The notes under the pieces were generated by a model, which saw only the letters and a program-made list of their open reading frames with translations, was not told where the DNA came from and searched no databases. A stretch of DNA of 64,000 nt, taken from contig NZ_LBIQ01000035.1 in the NCBI RefSeq assembly GCF_001280515.1, positions 360,020 to 424,019 of the forward strand, read 5' to 3'. Of the stretch, positions 45,078-56,300 are shown piece by piece (the first letter of the stretch is position 1; each line of letters starts with the position of its first letter). Position numbers and translations under genes: made by a program. This DNA is from Mangrovimonas sp. ST2L15 (GTDB taxonomy: Bacteria; Bacteroidota; Bacteroidia; Flavobacteriales; Flavobacteriaceae).

Positions 45078-45935
45078 ATGATAAGTCAAAAACAATTTGA
45101 AACTGAATTAGATCTTATTATTGCCAATGCAATCAGAGAAGATGTAGGTGATGGAGATCATAGCTCACTGGCTTGTATACCTGAAGATGCTATGGGAAAA
45201 GCCAAATTGTTAGTGAAGGATGAAGGTGTGATAGCTGGTGTAGAATTTGCTCGTAAAGTGTTTCGGTATGTTGATAAACGCTTAAAGATGAAAACGTTTA
45301 TCAATGATGGAAGAAATGTAAAACGAGGTGATATTGTTTTCTTTGTAGAAGGTCCTTCTCAAGCCATTTTGAAAGCGGAACGCTTGGTTTTGAATGCAAT
45401 GCAAAGAATGAGTGCCATTGCGACAAAAACAAGAATGTTTGTTGATTTATTGGAAGGAACGAAAACCCAAATTTTAGATACGAGAAAAACAACTCCAGGT
45501 ATTCGGGCACTCGAAAAATGGGCCGTTAAGATAGGAGGAGGAGAGAATCATCGGTTTGCACTTTATGATATGATTATGTTAAAGGACAACCATATTGATT
45601 TTGCTGGAGGAATCTCAGAAGCTATTGAAAAAACAAAACAATACCTAGAAGACCATCATAAGGATTTAAAAATTATAGTTGAAGCGCGCGATTTAAATGA
45701 AATCAAGGAAATTTTAGCCAGTGGAGGTGTTGATCGCATTCTATTAGATAATTTTGATTTTGATGAAACCCGGGCAGCTGTTGCTTTGATTGGGGATGCA
45801 TGTCAAACTGAATCGTCGGGTAATATCAATGAAAGAACTGTAAGACAATATGCTGAATGTGGTGTCGATTTTGTTTCATCTGGAGCCTTGACCCATTCCG
45901 TTTATAATATGGATTTGAGCCTAAAAGCAGTGTAA
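45078..45935 (+). CDS. nadC: Nicotinate-nucleotide pyrophosphorylase (quinolinate phosphoribosyltransferase)
   Basis: 285 residues with the type II PRTase motifs of NadC: AIREDVGDGDHSS, VKDEGVIAGVEFA, ERLVLNAMQRMSAIATKT, LDTRKTTPGIRALEKWAVKIGGGENHR, MLKDNHIDF, and SGNINERTVRQYAECGVDFVSSGAL. It makes nicotinate mononucleotide from quinolinate in de novo NAD synthesis. yihY follows with one base between the genes and priA five bases after that. Confidence 0.96.
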   Translation: MISQKQFETELDLIIANAIREDVGDGDHSSLACIPEDAMGKAKLLVKDEGVIAGVEFARKVFRYVDKRLKMKTFINDGRNVKRGDIVFFVEGPSQAILKAERLVLNAMQRMSAIATKTRMFVDLLEGTKTQILDTRKTTPGIRALEKWAVKIGGGENHRFALYDMIMLKDNHIDFAGGISEAIEKTKQYLEDHHKDLKIIVEARDLNEIKEILASGGVDRILLDNFDFDETRAAVALIGDACQTESSGNINERTVRQYAECGVDFVSSGALTHSVYNMDLSLKAV

Positions 45936-45936
45936 T

Positions 45937-46878
45937 ATGACCAAACAGGTAGAAGACAAACTGGAAAAAATTCCAATTGTTAATCTGTTGGTGAAACTGC
46001 TAAAAGGATTAAAACTACCCGGTCTGGAGGGACTTTCAGTTTATGACCTTTTAGAACTATATGGGATAGGGATTGTTAAAGGAGCTCTTACCACCCGAGC
46101 CAGTGCTATTGCCTTTAGTTTTTTTACAGCCCTATTTCCATTTTTATTGTTTGTGTTAATCGTTATACCGTATATTCCGATTGACGATTTTAAAATTGAA
46201 TTTCTAAAGTTTTTAAATTCTTTTTTGCCTTCCAGTACGTCAGACTTCTTTTTTGATAATATTTTTGTCAATATTGATAATACGGCGAACGGAGGTTTGA
46301 TTTCATCAGTGTTGTTTGCCTCCATTTTTTTGATGGCCAATGGTATCAATGCTGTTTTTTCTGGATTTGAAAGTTCCTATCACGAGCAATTGACCAGAAA
46401 TCCTTTTAAACAATATGTTTTTGCTCTTGGGGTAGCTTTGATTTTAGCCTTTTTATTGATTTTGAACGTCGTGGTACTTGGGTACATACAAATCTATATC
46501 AGTCAGAATCTGGAGCAATATGGTTTAGTAGATAAACAGAATGTGCCCCAATGGTTAAACCTAGCCAAATATGCTTTTTTTGTGCTAACGGCTTTTTTGG
46601 CTACTGCGACTTTGTATTATTTTGGAACCAAGGAAGGGAGACATTCTAAATTTTTCTCTATAGGTGCTTTGTTTACTACCTTATTGATTATCTTGAATTC
46701 TTATTTGTTTGGTTTGTATATAGAGAATTTTGGAAGGTATAATGAACTCTATGGTTCCATAGGGGCTTTACTGATTTTAATGTTTTATCTATGGCTTAAC
46801 TCTACTATTTTGCTTTTAGGGTATGAGCTAAATGCTACCTTAAACCGATTGAAAAAACAAAATAGAAAAAACGCTTAG
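45937..46878 (+). CDS. YihY/virulence factor BrkB family membrane protein
   Basis: 313 residues with six transmembrane helices: TTRASAIAFSFFTALFPFLLFVLIV at the start of the core domain, then FKQYVFALGVALILAFLLI, and the closing YNELYGSIGALLILMFYLWLNSTILLLGYELNA, the most diagnostic piece. Role unknown despite the old RNase BN name. Cotranscribed with nadC and priA. Confidence 0.93.
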   Translation: MTKQVEDKLEKIPIVNLLVKLLKGLKLPGLEGLSVYDLLELYGIGIVKGALTTRASAIAFSFFTALFPFLLFVLIVIPYIPIDDFKIEFLKFLNSFLPSSTSDFFFDNIFVNIDNTANGGLISSVLFASIFLMANGINAVFSGFESSYHEQLTRNPFKQYVFALGVALILAFLLILNVVVLGYIQIYISQNLEQYGLVDKQNVPQWLNLAKYAFFVLTAFLATATLYYFGTKEGRHSKFFSIGALFTTLLIILNSYLFGLYIENFGRYNELYGSIGALLILMFYLWLNSTILLLGYELNATLNRLKKQNRKNA

Positions 46879-46882
46879 GCAG

Positions 46883-49336
46883 ATGTCATACTTTATTGAT
46901 GTCATTATTCCCATTCCTATATCCAATCTGTTTACTTATAGTATAACAGAAGCTGAGGCAACATTCCTAATTCCAGGAGTTAGGGTGTCAGTTCCTTTTG
47001 GTAAAAGCAAGATTTATACAGGTATTGTATATAAAATACATGAACAAGCACCTTTGGTTTATGAGGCCAAACCCATAGAGCAAATACTCGATGAGTCGCC
47101 CATAGTCACCTCAAGACAAATGAGACTATGGCATTGGATCGCCGATTACTACATGTGCACAGTGGGAGAGGTTATGAGAGCTTCATTGCCCAATGCCTTT
47201 ATATTGGAAAGTGAAACGGTTATTTTAAAAAGTCAGGATGTTGAAATAAGCGATGCTGATTTGGAAGATGATGAATTCATGTTGTGGGAAGCTTTACATC
47301 ATCAATCCTCTCTAAAGATTCAGGATGTCATGGGGATTTTGGATAAAAAGAATGTGCTTCCAGTTATTAAAAGACTTTTGGAAAAGCAGGCTATTTCTGT
47401 TCAGGAAGAAGTCTTTGAAAAATATACTCCAAAGTTGGTGCGATATGTCAAATTGGGAGATGAATATACCTCTGAAGTAGGACTGCATGGGTTATTGGAA
47501 GAGTTAAGTCGTGCCCGTAAGCAACGTGATGTGGTAATGACACTTTTCTCATTATCGGCAAAAACCAAAAAACCGATTAAAGTATCTACATTAACCGAGG
47601 AGAGTGGTGCTTCAAGCGCCATAGTAAAGGCACTGATTGATAAGGGCGTTTTAACTGAGTTTTACTTTCAAACAGATAGAATTCAATTTGAAGGTGAGGT
47701 ATCTTCTGAAACCAAATTTCTTTCTGAAGATCAGGATCGGGCCTTCCAAGAAATCAAAAAAACTTTTGAAGAGAAAGATATTGTTTTGCTTCATGGCGTG
47801 ACTTCTTCAGGGAAAACAGAAATCTACGTTAAGCTTATTCAGGAGGTTTTGGATCTCGGCAAACAAGTCCTTTATTTGCTACCTGAAATTGCATTAACCA
47901 CACAGCTGGTTAATCGTCTTCAAACCTATTTTGGTGAAAAAGTAGCGGTCTTTCATTCCAAGTATTCTTCTAACGAACGCGTAGAAGTTTGGAACCAAAT
48001 TTTGGAAAACTCACCAAAGGCTCAAATTGTTCTCGGAGCCAGATCGGCTGTACTATTGCCATTTAAAAATTTGGGATTGATCATTGTAGATGAAGAACAT
48101 GAGCAATCTTTCAAGCAATTTGATCCTGCTCCTAGGTATCACGGTAGGGATACGGCTGTCATTCTAGCGCATTTGTTTCAAGCCAAAACCTTGTTGGGAT
48201 CGGCGACACCTAGTTTGGAAACCTTTTATAATGCGAAGCAAGGTAAATATGGATTGGTTTCTTTGTTTACGAGATTTAATGATGTTCTGATGCCAGACAT
48301 AGAACTAGTGGATATCAAAGAAAAGCATCGCAAAAAGAGAATGACGGGTCATTTTAGTGATCGATTGATTGAAGAAATGCGAGAAACTTTGGCTGAGGGT
48401 TATCAGATTATCTTGTTTCAAAATAGGAGGGGGTATTCACCTATTATTGAATGCCAAACCTGTGGTCATTCCCCGCAATGCCCCAATTGCGATGTAAGTC
48501 TAACCTACCATCAATATCGAGATCAGTTGCGGTGCCACTATTGTGGATATCACACGGTCATGGTTAAGACTTGTGAAGCTTGTGGAAGTGTTGAATTGGA
48601 TACTAAGGGTTTTGGGACGCAGCAGGTGGAGCAGGAGGCCAACGTGTTATTCCCTGATGCCAAAATCGCTCGGATGGATTTGGATACCACTAAAGGGAAG
48701 TATGGGTATGAAAAAATAATCAATGCTTTTGAGCAGCAGGAAATTGATATTTTGGTGGGTACTCAAATGCTAACAAAAGGGCTGGACTTCAGAAACATCA
48801 AGTTGGTTGGTATTATGAATGCTGATAATATGCTTAATTTCCCTGATTTTAGGGCTCACGAACGGAGTTTTCAATTGATGGTTCAGGTTTCTGGAAGGGC
48901 AGGTAGAACTAAAGAAAGAGGGAAAGTATTTATACAGACTTATAATCCATATCATACCATCTTGCAACAGGTTTCTACCAACTCTTATTTGGAGATGTTT
49001 AAGGAGCAAATGGATGAACGCCATAATTATAAATATCCTCCTATCTATAGATTGATAAAAATATCCTTAAAACATAAGGATTACAATAAGGTTAATTTAG
49101 GGGCCGAGTGGTATGCCAAATCATTGCGTATGGTTTTTAAAAGTGGGGTTTTAGGTCCTGAGTATCCCCCCGTGGCTAGAATAAGAAACCAATATATCAA
49201 ACACATATTGATCAAAATACCTCCCAAACAGTCGTTGTCAAAAACAAAAGAAGCTATCATTAAAATTAATAATAGCTTCTTGAGTGTAAAAGATTTTAGG
49301 TCGGTTCGGGTAATATTAAATGTAGATAACTACTAA
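46883..49336 (+). CDS. priA: Primosomal protein N' (replication restart helicase PriA)
   Basis: 817 residues. DNA-binding N-terminal domain (about 1-110), helicase with GVTSSGKTEIYV (Walker A), VDEEHEQSFKQ (DEEH box), GSATPSLETF, and zinc-binding cysteines in ECQTCGHSPQCPNCDVSLTYH and CHYCGYH...CEACGS. It reloads the replisome at stalled forks. Its last 4 bases overlap the convergent LytTR gene. Confidence 0.96.
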   Translation: MSYFIDVIIPIPISNLFTYSITEAEATFLIPGVRVSVPFGKSKIYTGIVYKIHEQAPLVYEAKPIEQILDESPIVTSRQMRLWHWIADYYMCTVGEVMRASLPNAFILESETVILKSQDVEISDADLEDDEFMLWEALHHQSSLKIQDVMGILDKKNVLPVIKRLLEKQAISVQEEVFEKYTPKLVRYVKLGDEYTSEVGLHGLLEELSRARKQRDVVMTLFSLSAKTKKPIKVSTLTEESGASSAIVKALIDKGVLTEFYFQTDRIQFEGEVSSETKFLSEDQDRAFQEIKKTFEEKDIVLLHGVTSSGKTEIYVKLIQEVLDLGKQVLYLLPEIALTTQLVNRLQTYFGEKVAVFHSKYSSNERVEVWNQILENSPKAQIVLGARSAVLLPFKNLGLIIVDEEHEQSFKQFDPAPRYHGRDTAVILAHLFQAKTLLGSATPSLETFYNAKQGKYGLVSLFTRFNDVLMPDIELVDIKEKHRKKRMTGHFSDRLIEEMRETLAEGYQIILFQNRRGYSPIIECQTCGHSPQCPNCDVSLTYHQYRDQLRCHYCGYHTVMVKTCEACGSVELDTKGFGTQQVEQEANVLFPDAKIARMDLDTTKGKYGYEKIINAFEQQEIDILVGTQMLTKGLDFRNIKLVGIMNADNMLNFPDFRAHERSFQLMVQVSGRAGRTKERGKVFIQTYNPYHTILQQVSTNSYLEMFKEQMDERHNYKYPPIYRLIKISLKHKDYNKVNLGAEWYAKSLRMVFKSGVLGPEYPPVARIRNQYIKHILIKIPPKQSLSKTKEAIIKINNSFLSVKDFRSVRVILNVDNY

Positions 49337-50028
49337 ATATTATTAAGTGCGTCAACCAACTGCGTCTTTTTATTTCTACTTAATGGTATTTCGTAAGCCC
49401 CAACTTCAACATTTTTACTGTTGAAACGATCAATTTTATCCAAGTTCACAATATAAGATTTGTGAATTCTCAAGAATTTACCTTCTGGTAATTCCTTTTC
49501 AAATGCTTTCATAGTAGAAAGCACCACCAAACTGGTATCTTCGGTAACTAATTTTACATAGTCACCAAGGGCTTCAATCCATTTAATGTCTTTAATATAA
49601 ACCTTACGTTTTTTAAGGTTACTCTTTACAAAGATGTGTTCACCTTCTTCTTCGTTGAAATCATGTCTTAATTTGTGCTGCTCAATAGCTTTTTCAACAG
49701 CCGTATTAAAACGCTCTTTGGTAATCGGTTTGTGTAAGTAATCGGTAGCATCATAATTAAATGCTTTAAAAGCATATTCTGTTTTACCGGTCACAAAAAT
49801 AATTTGGGGTTTATTATTTAATACATCCAGTAATTCAAATCCATTCAATACGGGCATTTCAATATCCAAGAATATTAGATCTACCTTATGAGTATTTAAA
49901 CCGTTTTTGGTTTCTAGGGCACTGTTGTACTCAGCAATTAAATTAAGAGCTGGATGACTCTCAATTAGTTTGACTATTGATAGTCGCTGTATGGCTGAAT
50001 CGTCAACTACTACGCAGTTTAAAGTCAT
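49333..50028 (-). CDS. LytTR-type response regulator
   Basis: 231 residues from MTLNCVVVDDSAIQRLSI; the ATG at 50070 adds 14 unsupported residues. Receiver domain (about 1-120) with DLIFLDIEMPVLNGFELL carrying the phospho-accepting Asp and KPITKERF; LytTR DNA-binding domain (about 135-231): WIEALGDYVKLVTEDTSLVVLSTMKAFEKELPEGKFLRIHKSYIVNLDKID. No sensor kinase adjoins it, so the cognate kinase is elsewhere. Confidence 0.93.
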   Translation of the reverse strand: MTLNCVVVDDSAIQRLSIVKLIESHPALNLIAEYNSALETKNGLNTHKVDLIFLDIEMPVLNGFELLDVLNNKPQIIFVTGKTEYAFKAFNYDATDYLHKPITKERFNTAVEKAIEQHKLRHDFNEEEGEHIFVKSNLKKRKVYIKDIKWIEALGDYVKLVTEDTSLVVLSTMKAFEKELPEGKFLRIHKSYIVNLDKIDRFNSKNVEVGAYEIPLSRNKKTQLVDALNNI

Positions 50029-50165
50029 AACATTTAATTTATTTCGGTTAAGATATCGACAATAGTACAAAAAATTCGGTTAAAAACCAAAAAACATCGA
50101 TAAAATACATTTTTAACAAAATATTAACAATGTTTGAATGAGGGAGAAAAATTAAGGGGATTACT

Positions 50166-50196
50166 TTGCAATATAAGAAATAAATAATTATTTTTG
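50166..50196 (+). promoter_or_regulatory. Promoter of the rpsF-rpsR-rplI operon
   Basis: TTG at 50166-50168 and TATTTTTG at 50189-50196 are 20 bp apart, an excellent Bacteroidetes promoter. The rpsF ATG follows 32 bp after the -7 box. Confidence 0.75.
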
Positions 50197-50228
50197 CACC
50201 CATTTTTAACATTAATAGATAAACAATT

Positions 50229-50567
50229 ATGAATCATTACGAAACTGTTTTCATTTTGAATCCCGTTTTATCTGAAACACAGATAAAGGAAACAGTACAG
50301 AAATACGAAGAGTTTCTGACTTCCAGAGGAGCAAAAATGATCTCGAAAGAAGATTGGGGTCTAAAAAAATTGGCTTACCCAATCCAAAACAAGAAAAGTG
50401 GTTTTTATCACTTATTTGAATATCAAGTAGAAGGTGATGCTATCACTCAATTAGAGCTTGAATTCAGACGTGACGAGCGTTTTATGCGTTACTTAACTGT
50501 AAAACTAGACAAGCACGCTGCTGCTTGGGCTGAGAAAAGAAGAAACAGAAACAAACAAAAAGCGTAA
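50229..50567 (+). CDS. rpsF: 30S ribosomal protein bS6
   Basis: 112 residues: [54 protein letters not shown], and [18 protein letters not shown], the standard S6 layout. First gene of the rpsF-rpsR-rplI operon; it pairs with bS18 on the platform of the 30S subunit. Confidence 0.97.
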   Translation: MNHYETVFILNPVLSETQIKETVQKYEEFLTSRGAKMISKEDWGLKKLAYPIQNKKSGFYHLFEYQVEGDAITQLELEFRRDERFMRYLTVKLDKHAAAWAEKRRNRNKQKA

Positions 50568-50569
50568 TT

Positions 50570-50866
50570 ATGTCATCTATAGAACAACAAGCAAAAGGAA
50601 AGAAAGACGGAGAAATCAGATATCTTACTCCGCTTAATATAGAAACTAACAAAGCTAAGAAGTATTGTCGTTTCAAAAAGTCTGGAATCAAGTATATCGA
50701 TTATAAAGATCCAGATTTCTTATTGAAATTTGTAAATGAACAAGGTAAAATTTTACCAAGACGTTTAACAGGAACTTCTTTAAAGTACCAAAGAAAAGTA
50801 TCTGTAGCTATCAAAAGAGCACGTCATTTAGCTTTAATGCCTTACGTGGCAGATTTATTAAAATAA
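50570..50866 (+). CDS. rpsR: 30S ribosomal protein bS18
   Basis: 98 residues: [83 protein letters not shown]. The N-terminal extension is usual for Bacteroidetes. Two bases separate it from rpsF. Confidence 0.97.
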   Translation: MSSIEQQAKGKKDGEIRYLTPLNIETNKAKKYCRFKKSGIKYIDYKDPDFLLKFVNEQGKILPRRLTGTSLKYQRKVSVAIKRARHLALMPYVADLLK

Positions 50867-50879
50867 AAATATCATAACG

Positions 50880-51344
50880 ATGGAACTTATATTAAAACAA
50901 GACGTTGAGAATTTAGGATTTAAAGACGATATTGTAACAGTTAAGAACGGTTATGGTAGAAACTTTTTAATTCCTCAAGGGTTTGCCGTTTTAGCTACAG
51001 GATCAGCTAAAAAAGTATTGGCAGAAAATTTAAAGCAAAGAGCTTTTAAAGAAAAGAAAATTGTTGAAGATGCTCAAAAAGTAGCTGAAGCAGTTAAAGC
51101 ATTGGAGATTAAAATCCCTGCTAAATCAACTGAAGGAGCTTCTGCTGGAGATAAACTTTTTGGATCAGTTACTACTATGGATTTGGTAGACGCTATTGAG
51201 AAAGAAGGTCACAGCATCGATAAAAGATTTGTAACTATAGTTGGTGGAAACATCAAGCGTTTAGGGCAGTACAATGCCGTAATCCGTTTGCATAGAGACG
51301 TTATTTTTGAATTCCCATTTGAGGTAATTCCTGCAAGTAACTAA
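50880..51344 (+). CDS. rplI: 50S ribosomal protein bL9
   Basis: 154 residues: MELILKQDVENLGFKDDIVTVKNGYGRNFLIPQGFA at the N-terminus and the C-terminal domain ending HRDVIFEFPFEVIPASN. A long helix joins the two lobes. Thirteen bases after rpsR; followed by a terminator. Confidence 0.97.
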   Translation: MELILKQDVENLGFKDDIVTVKNGYGRNFLIPQGFAVLATGSAKKVLAENLKQRAFKEKKIVEDAQKVAEAVKALEIKIPAKSTEGASAGDKLFGSVTTMDLVDAIEKEGHSIDKRFVTIVGGNIKRLGQYNAVIRLHRDVIFEFPFEVIPASN

Positions 51345-51360
51345 TTTCACTCAAAACATC

Positions 51361-51392
51361 AAAAAGCCTCAACCAACGTTGGGGCTTTTTTT
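51361..51392 (+). terminator. Terminator after rplI
   Basis: AAAGCCTCAAC / GTTGGGGCTTT hairpin with one G-T wobble, followed by a T-run. Confidence 0.85.
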
Positions 51393-51404
51393 ATTGAATT
51401 TATT

Positions 51405-51872
51405 ATGAAGTACGCAAGATTAACCAAAGAGCAGTTTGAAGAACTGCATCAAGAATTTATCAACTTTTTGGCTACCCAATCGGTTACGGCAGAGGAGTGG
51501 GATCATTTAAAGGTCAACAAACCTGAATTAGCTGAACAGGAATTGGACGTGTTTAGTGATTTGATTTGGGAAGGCGTTTTAAATCAAGTTGGTTATATTG
51601 AACACATCTCCCCACAACAGATGCATCTTTTTTATTTGAATGACAAGAACATGCATGTTATTGCTGTAAAAGTTAAAAATGATCAAGACATCACCACAGA
51701 TGAAGGTTATGGGTGGTTACGCCAGAACCTTATGAGTGATGAGGTGGAGTTTTTACAGGCCAAGAAAGACTATTCTGAAGATAGAAATTTGGATAAATTT
51801 CAATTGATTCGTCAAGGTGGCGTTATTACCAAAGGTGAATTGTTCAATTACTTTGATAAATTGATTAACTAG
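51405..51872 (+). CDS. Conserved flavobacterial hypothetical protein (DUF6495-like)
   Basis: 155 residues, cytoplasmic. MKYARLTKEQFEELHQEFINFLATQSVTAEEWDHLK, LDVFSDLIWEGVLNQVGYIEHIS and the closing FQLIRQGGVITKGELFNYFDKLIN. It recurs next to rplI in related bacteria and matches what I recall of DUF6495, a family without known function. Separated from rplI by a terminator. Confidence 0.7.
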   Translation: MKYARLTKEQFEELHQEFINFLATQSVTAEEWDHLKVNKPELAEQELDVFSDLIWEGVLNQVGYIEHISPQQMHLFYLNDKNMHVIAVKVKNDQDITTDEGYGWLRQNLMSDEVEFLQAKKDYSEDRNLDKFQLIRQGGVITKGELFNYFDKLIN

Positions 51873-51883
51873 TTCTATTTTTG
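51853..51883 (+). promoter_or_regulatory. Promoter of hisS
   Basis: TTG at 51853-51855 and TATTTTTG at 51876-51883, 20 bp apart. The -33 lies within the 3' end of the preceding gene; the hisS ATG is 21 bp after the -7 box. Confidence 0.7.
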
Positions 51884-51904
51884 CGGTAAATTTCACAGAA
51901 TAAC

Positions 51905-53275
51905 ATGGCACAAAAACCAAGCATTCCTAAAGGAACCAGAGATTTTAGCCCGAGCGAGGTAGCTAAAAGAAACTATATATTTTCTACCATCCGTTCCCAA
52001 TTTGAGACTTACGGCTTTCAACCTATTGAAACGCCGAGTTTTGAAAATTCGGAAACCTTAATGGGAAAATATGGAGATGAAGGGGATCGCTTGATTTTTA
52101 AAATTCTGAATTCGGGTGATTACCTAAAAAAGGTGGATGAAGCAGCTTACCAAACAAAGGATTCTACAAAGTTAGCTGTAGATATTTCAGAAAAAGCCTT
52201 ACGTTATGATTTAACCGTACCATTTGCACGTTATGTGGTACAACATCAAAATGAGATAGAATTTCCTTTTAAGCGGTATCAAATGCAACCTGTTTGGAGA
52301 GCAGACAGACCTCAAAAAGGACGTTTTAGAGAGTTTTATCAATGTGATGCCGATGTGGTGGGATCTGATTCTTTATGGCAAGAGGTGGAGTTTGTACAAT
52401 TGTATGATGCTGTTTTCACTGCCTTAAGCCTAGAGGGAGTTACCATCAAAATCAACAACCGTAAAATCCTATCTGGAATTGCAGAGGTGATTGGCGCCAG
52501 TGATAAATTGATTGATTTTACAGTGGCTTTGGATAAGCTGGATAAAATAGGAGAGGAGAAGGTTAAGGAAGAAATGATAGGTAAAGGAATTTCTCATGAA
52601 GGAATTGAAAAGCTTCAACCGCTTTTTTCTTTAAGTGGTGATTTTGGTGCTCAGATTTCTCAATTGCAGGATATTTTAAGTACCTCTGAGGAAGGAAAAA
52701 AAGGAATTGAGGAATTACAATTTATTGAAAAAGCCATTGCTGAGCTAGGTTTAAAAACGGCCCAATTGCAATTGGATGTCACCTTGGCTAGAGGTTTAAA
52801 TTACTATACAGGAGCTATTTTTGAAGTCGTGGCGCCAAAAGGAGTTCAAATGGGATCCATCGGCGGAGGTGGGCGTTATGATGATTTGACCGGAATTTTT
52901 GGGTTGAAAAATATGAGTGGCGTCGGTATCAGTTTTGGTTTGGATCGTATTTACTTGGTATTGGAAGAGCTTGGATTATTTCCTGAAACAGTGACCAAGA
53001 CTCTGGATGTTTTGTTTATCAATTTTGGCACCGATGAAGCCCTTTATGCCATGAAAGCAATTAAAGCTTTAAGGGAACAAGGAATCCACTCAGAACTCTA
53101 CCCTGATACGGCTAAAATGGGCAAACAAATGAAGCATGCCGATAAAAGAGGGCTTCCATATGTCGTGTTGGTGGGTGAAAAAGAAATGGAACAACAGACC
53201 TTTACTTTAAAACACATGAAATCTGGGGAGCAAGTTTCTTTAACTTTAACAGAGCTTATTGCTAAATTTAAATAA
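51905..53275 (+). CDS. hisS: Histidyl-tRNA synthetase
   Basis: 456 residues. Class II motifs: [19 protein letters not shown], motif 2 [13 protein letters not shown], the histidine-specific [15 protein letters not shown], and GGGRYDDL with the C-terminal anticodon-binding domain ([30 protein letters not shown]). Confidence 0.96.
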   Translation: MAQKPSIPKGTRDFSPSEVAKRNYIFSTIRSQFETYGFQPIETPSFENSETLMGKYGDEGDRLIFKILNSGDYLKKVDEAAYQTKDSTKLAVDISEKALRYDLTVPFARYVVQHQNEIEFPFKRYQMQPVWRADRPQKGRFREFYQCDADVVGSDSLWQEVEFVQLYDAVFTALSLEGVTIKINNRKILSGIAEVIGASDKLIDFTVALDKLDKIGEEKVKEEMIGKGISHEGIEKLQPLFSLSGDFGAQISQLQDILSTSEEGKKGIEELQFIEKAIAELGLKTAQLQLDVTLARGLNYYTGAIFEVVAPKGVQMGSIGGGGRYDDLTGIFGLKNMSGVGISFGLDRIYLVLEELGLFPETVTKTLDVLFINFGTDEALYAMKAIKALREQGIHSELYPDTAKMGKQMKHADKRGLPYVVLVGEKEMEQQTFTLKHMKSGEQVSLTLTELIAKFK

Positions 53276-53308
53276 AAAAAGGAAGCCCCGAACTTTGTTC
53301 GAGGCTCC
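53274..53308 (-). terminator. Hairpin terminator downstream of the T9SS protein gene
   Basis: On the minus strand the hairpin GGAGCCTCGAAC / GTTCGGGGCTTCC (two mismatches) is followed by a T-run, so it terminates the minus-strand gene ending at 53359. On the plus strand it lacks a T-tract. Confidence 0.65.
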
Positions 53309-53358
53309 CGGGCACAGTCAAATCTAAAAGCTAGATTTGGGACTTACGCTTAAGATCT

Positions 53359-56300
53359 CTATTTAATGATAACTTTTTTGTTGAATGTGCCGTACAGTTT
53401 AGTGGAAACTGAAATAATGTAGGCGCCCTGACTTAAGTTATTTGATTGTATTTTAGAATATTCTTCTTGGTTTAGGTTGTTTAATTGATAGACTGATTGG
53501 CCTAGTGTGTTATATATTTCTACTGTTTGTATATCCCAAAGTTTTGGATTGTAAATGACAATTTCTTGTTGGTCATTAGCATAGAAAATAGACAGGCTTT
53601 CAGCTAAAGTATCTTCCTCCATGCTTAGTGTTTCAGCTGAGAATCTCAGTTCAAATCGGTTGAGGTGATTTCCGGCACTAAGAGTGACAGAAAAATTACT
53701 AACCCTTAGATCATGATATAGGTTTTGTTCGCTGTCATATAGATAGATGTTTAAGTCATCTGGAACGTTTTCCAAAGCATCAATCATGATGGTGTTGATT
53801 CCTTGTGTATCGGTTTTGATACCAATTGGCAATATGGTAGCTTCATCAATCACATCGATTCCTTGAATCACGAATTTATCATCAGATATTTGCCAAAACA
53901 TATCGTCCATTTGATTCTCATTCAAAATACCTTCATAACCCCAATCAATACCTGCTGATGCTTGTGGATCTTCAGTAACTAAGAGTTGTCTGTGAATTGT
54001 ATTTACCGAATTATAACCTAATCTAATTTTTAATCGTGTATCATAATAGTCTTCTGGATTTTCCTCATCATTGGTCACATTTGTATTGGAATTAGCTTGT
54101 TTTACAAAAACAGAGACTCCATTCTCTTCTTTTCTGAAGACACGTTGTCCGTTGTTGAATTTGATTTGGCCATCACTTTCTCCAATTACAAAAAATCCTT
54201 GACCTACAGGAATATACCTGCCAGGAATTTTTGTTGGAACACCTCCCGTGCCCACATCTGGGTCATTGGTTCCATAAGAGGCAGATGGTGCTCCTCCTGA
54301 TAAATTGTAAGTGGCATAGCCTCCTTGATATTCAGCAAGAATATGTGAGCCACCACCCCAGTGTTCCCAGAAATAGAGCGTGCCAGATAGGTTCCCGTTT
54401 CCTTCAATGATGCTTCCATTATCTAATATAAATTGAACTGCGTCTATGGCTGAAGGGTAGGGGTTTCCTACCAAATAGTCATTATTTTCATTAATTGTGA
54501 GAGCAATGTCTCCGTTGTTAGGTTTCCCAACGAAAACATAATTTTGCTCTTCGGATACATTTCCATTGGTATTGGCGACTCCTTTCATAGTATATCCTTC
54601 ACCTACATACATGGTTCCTGTATTTCTGACGTGTTGCCAAGAGGCGTAATCATCAGTTGGAAAATTATTGAATTTCCAAATCCAATAATGGGCAATGCTT
54701 ATGGGTGATCCCGAATTTCCATTATATCCTGAAATGAAGTTAATTTCTTGTACCTCATCTGGGTCAGATCCATCAAATAGCACATCTGGAACATGGTATT
54801 CCATATTATTTATGGTATTGTTGATTAAACCAACTGGTGAAGACCAATAATTATAAGTGAATAAATCTTTGGTTCCTTGTTGGTCAATTTCTATACGCCC
54901 AGTGCTCGTGGTATCCAATTCGCTGTCCATTCCTTGAACCAATTGGGATTCTCCCGTTAAATCTAAAAGCCCATCTAATTTCAAATACCAGCTCACATTG
55001 AACTCAGAATCATTTTCAATACTAAATTCTATGGGGTCATTATTGGAATCATTTTCTTCCAAAAAGAATGCCAAATGAGATGAGTTTTCATTATAAGAAA
55101 TATTATTGTGGAGCACTTTTATGATGCTCCAATCATAGGTTGTGGCGTCATAACCATTCACACCGTCTTCCGGAATGTCTAGAGTTTCTGGTAAAAGATC
55201 ATTGCCATGTTGGGTGATAAAAGGGAGTGGTGCGCTTTGATTACCAATATTTTTAACATTGTAAATTTTTGCGCCAACCGTATCAAAACCAAGGGTTGTC
55301 AAATCATCAATTATATCATCTTTATACACATCCATCCTGAAATATCTTAGCAGGGAAGACCATGATAAAGGAGAATTATTGTCTACATCAACAAAGTCGG
55401 TGATATCTCGAGGGATAACTTCCCCTCTTACATTACCGGCATTATTCCCGATTTCTTGATACACCATTTTGTGAATTTCGTCATCGGATAATGTCTTGGT
55501 AAATATTCTAACTTCATCTATGAAACCTTTAAAATAGGTGTCACTGTCTGCTGGATCAGCAGACTTACCAATTGTAAAATTATAGGTATTGGTATTCAAG
55601 GAGCCACCTATACCATTGACGCTGCCTCGGTTTTCTCCATTGATATAAAGTATCATTTGATTTGTTGAACTGCTTGTAGTAGCAGCTACATGAACCCATT
55701 GATTCAATGGAATATCACCAGTGGAAAATTGTTTGTTATCAGCATGTGCTGTAATGGTAACATCCCCGTAATTTTCTACTTCCAATTCAAAATTGGCTTG
55801 CCCAAGAATGATTGCTCTACCTGTGAAAGTTGGGTCAATTTTAATCCATGTCATGAAAGAAACGTTAGAAAGACCACTCAGTATTTGAGTATCTTCAACA
55901 TAATCATTCCTTCCATCAAAGTATAACAGCAATTTTTGATTCAAATCTCTTGGGGATCCAAATAGATTGTCATATGTATCAAAGAGATCCATTATTCCAT
56001 CGCTGTCCAAATCGGTCATATCATCAATGACCCCATCATTATTAGCATCTAAAGCGTAATATAAGGTACTGGCGATATCATAGATGCCATCGTCGTTAGA
56101 ATCGATATCCATATAATCGGGCAAACCATCGCCATCTGCATCTTTTACGTAGTAAGTGTATCCTATTCCCTGGTTACTATTACCATATGCTTCTTCAAAT
56201 ATACTTCCGTTGTAGTAGTCATATAAATCCAATATACCATCGGTAAAATATTCAACAATTCCATCGGATTCTACATCTGTTTCTCTTACGGCATCTGTAT

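Noticed and set aside
50197..50228. S6:S18 autoregulatory leader RNA before rpsF
   Set aside because: The leader after the predicted start site is only about 25 bases, with no visible bulged stem, so an S6:S18-binding motif of known type does not fit.
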